From: Candidatus Neomicrothrix sp. UBA7388 | GTDB lineage: Bacteria; Actinomycetota; Acidimicrobiia; Acidimicrobiales; Poriferisodalaceae | Assembly (NCBI GenBank): GCA_002470695.1 | Contig: DKNM01000032.1 | Coordinates: forward strand, 1 to 13,184 | Length of the DNA stretch: 13,184 bases | Direction of reading: 5' to 3' | Part shown: positions 12,961 to 13,184 of the stretch, piece by piece | How positions within the stretch are numbered: position 1 is the first letter of the stretch | Layout: every line of letters begins with the position of its first letter | The notes under the pieces: generated by a model | The model's database searches: none | What the model was told of the DNA's origin: nothing | The model's input: the letters and a program-made list of their open reading frames with translations, nothing else | Position numbers and translations under genes: made by a program

Positions 12961-13184
12961 GTGACCGAAGCACAGGACGTGACGATATCTATCCCAGAAA
13001 ACGTAAATGAAGCGGTGTCCATCGTTGACCGGGCGCTGGGAAGCTTCATGCATCGAGAGCTTGTATCTGCAAGTGAAGTAACTGACGTGCTTCTAGATAT
13101 CAGGTCTGCGCTTAACAAAGCTCACACCGAAGCAGACGAAGTCACTCTTGACCTATCCGACGTTGAGTCGGAAATGGAAGTATC
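12961..13184 (+). CDS. Unrecognised acidic protein, 5' part only (cut by window edge)
   Basis: An open frame of 74 complete codons starts at GTG with a strong AGGAG site and runs off the right end without a stop, so it is the beginning of a real gene. The translation starts MTEAQDVTISIPENVNEAVS and continues with helical-looking segments IVDRALGSFMHRELVSASEV and TDVLLDIRSALNKAHTEADE, followed by an acidic LDLSDVESEMEV. It is rich in Glu, Asp, Val and Ala, has no Cys, and shows no membrane segment or signal peptide. I do not recognise a family. It is divergent from the LLM gene, with 124 bp between start codons. Confidence 0.7.
   Translation, partial: MTEAQDVTISIPENVNEAVSIVDRALGSFMHRELVSASEVTDVLLDIRSALNKAHTEADEVTLDLSDVESEMEV

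Noticed and set aside
1-13184. Mobile element, prophage, CRISPR array, toxin-antitoxin or defence system
   Set aside because: No transposase, integrase, repeat array, inverted terminal repeats or known defence domains were seen. The only nuclease-like signature is the small GIY-YIG-like protein, which sits in a metabolic operon.

Overview
The window looks like ordinary chromosomal DNA from an actinobacterium, most likely an Acidimicrobiia-like (possibly marine) lineage of intermediate GC. The reasons are the actinobacterial form of DapD, a mycothiol-type maleylpyruvate isomerase-family protein, two luciferase-like (LLM, usually F420-dependent) oxidoreductases, paired single-domain MaoC hotdog proteins of the mycobacterial kind, and several genes whose start codon lies 6-8 nt after a TANNNT -10 box, as in leaderless actinobacterial mRNAs. 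Fifteen complete genes and one gene cut by the right edge are packed with almost no spare DNA. I see no rRNA, tRNA, CRISPR array, insertion sequence or phage gene.

Region 1 (3-4850, minus strand) is one co-directional set, read right to left: dapD (lysine/diaminopimelate synthesis), a 61-nt gap with a possible internal promoter, an amidohydrolase-2 family protein, a 111-residue protein with a degenerate GIY-YIG-like signature, a CaiA/ACAD10-11-like acyl-CoA dehydrogenase, and a class III (CaiB/BaiF) CoA-transferase. The last four are separated by 14 nt, 10 nt and a 4-nt GTGA overlap, so they are probably one operon. Its chemistry would be CoA transfer to a carboxylic acid, alpha,beta-dehydrogenation, and a metal-dependent hydrolysis or decarboxylation step. 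The substrate cannot be read from sequence.

Region 2 (4851-7086, plus strand) holds a divergent promoter region, a nitronate monooxygenase-family flavoenzyme and an SDR dehydrogenase. Region 3 (7079-8572) holds a mycothiol-type DinB-like enzyme on minus, whose 3' end overlaps the SDR by 8 nt, and a divergent HAD phosphatase on plus. They share a 42-bp intergenic spacer in which two opposite -10-like boxes overlap.

Region 4 (8584-10406, minus) is a tightly coupled trio: MaoC-N half, MaoC catalytic half (ATGA overlap), then an LLM oxidoreductase (TAA directly abutting ATG). Region 5 (10476-12836) holds msrA on plus, convergent with a Mug-type uracil-DNA glycosylase, both stops lying in one CTAG palindrome. 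A second LLM oxidoreductase lies upstream of the glycosylase. Region 6 (12961-end) is the start of an unrecognised acidic protein with a strong ribosome binding site.

Nothing here is clearly a new defence, mobile or signalling system. The best candidates for a second look are the GIY-YIG-like protein embedded in the acyl-CoA operon, the split hotdog dehydratase/LLM unit, the repeated leaderless-start pattern and the overlapping divergent -10 boxes.
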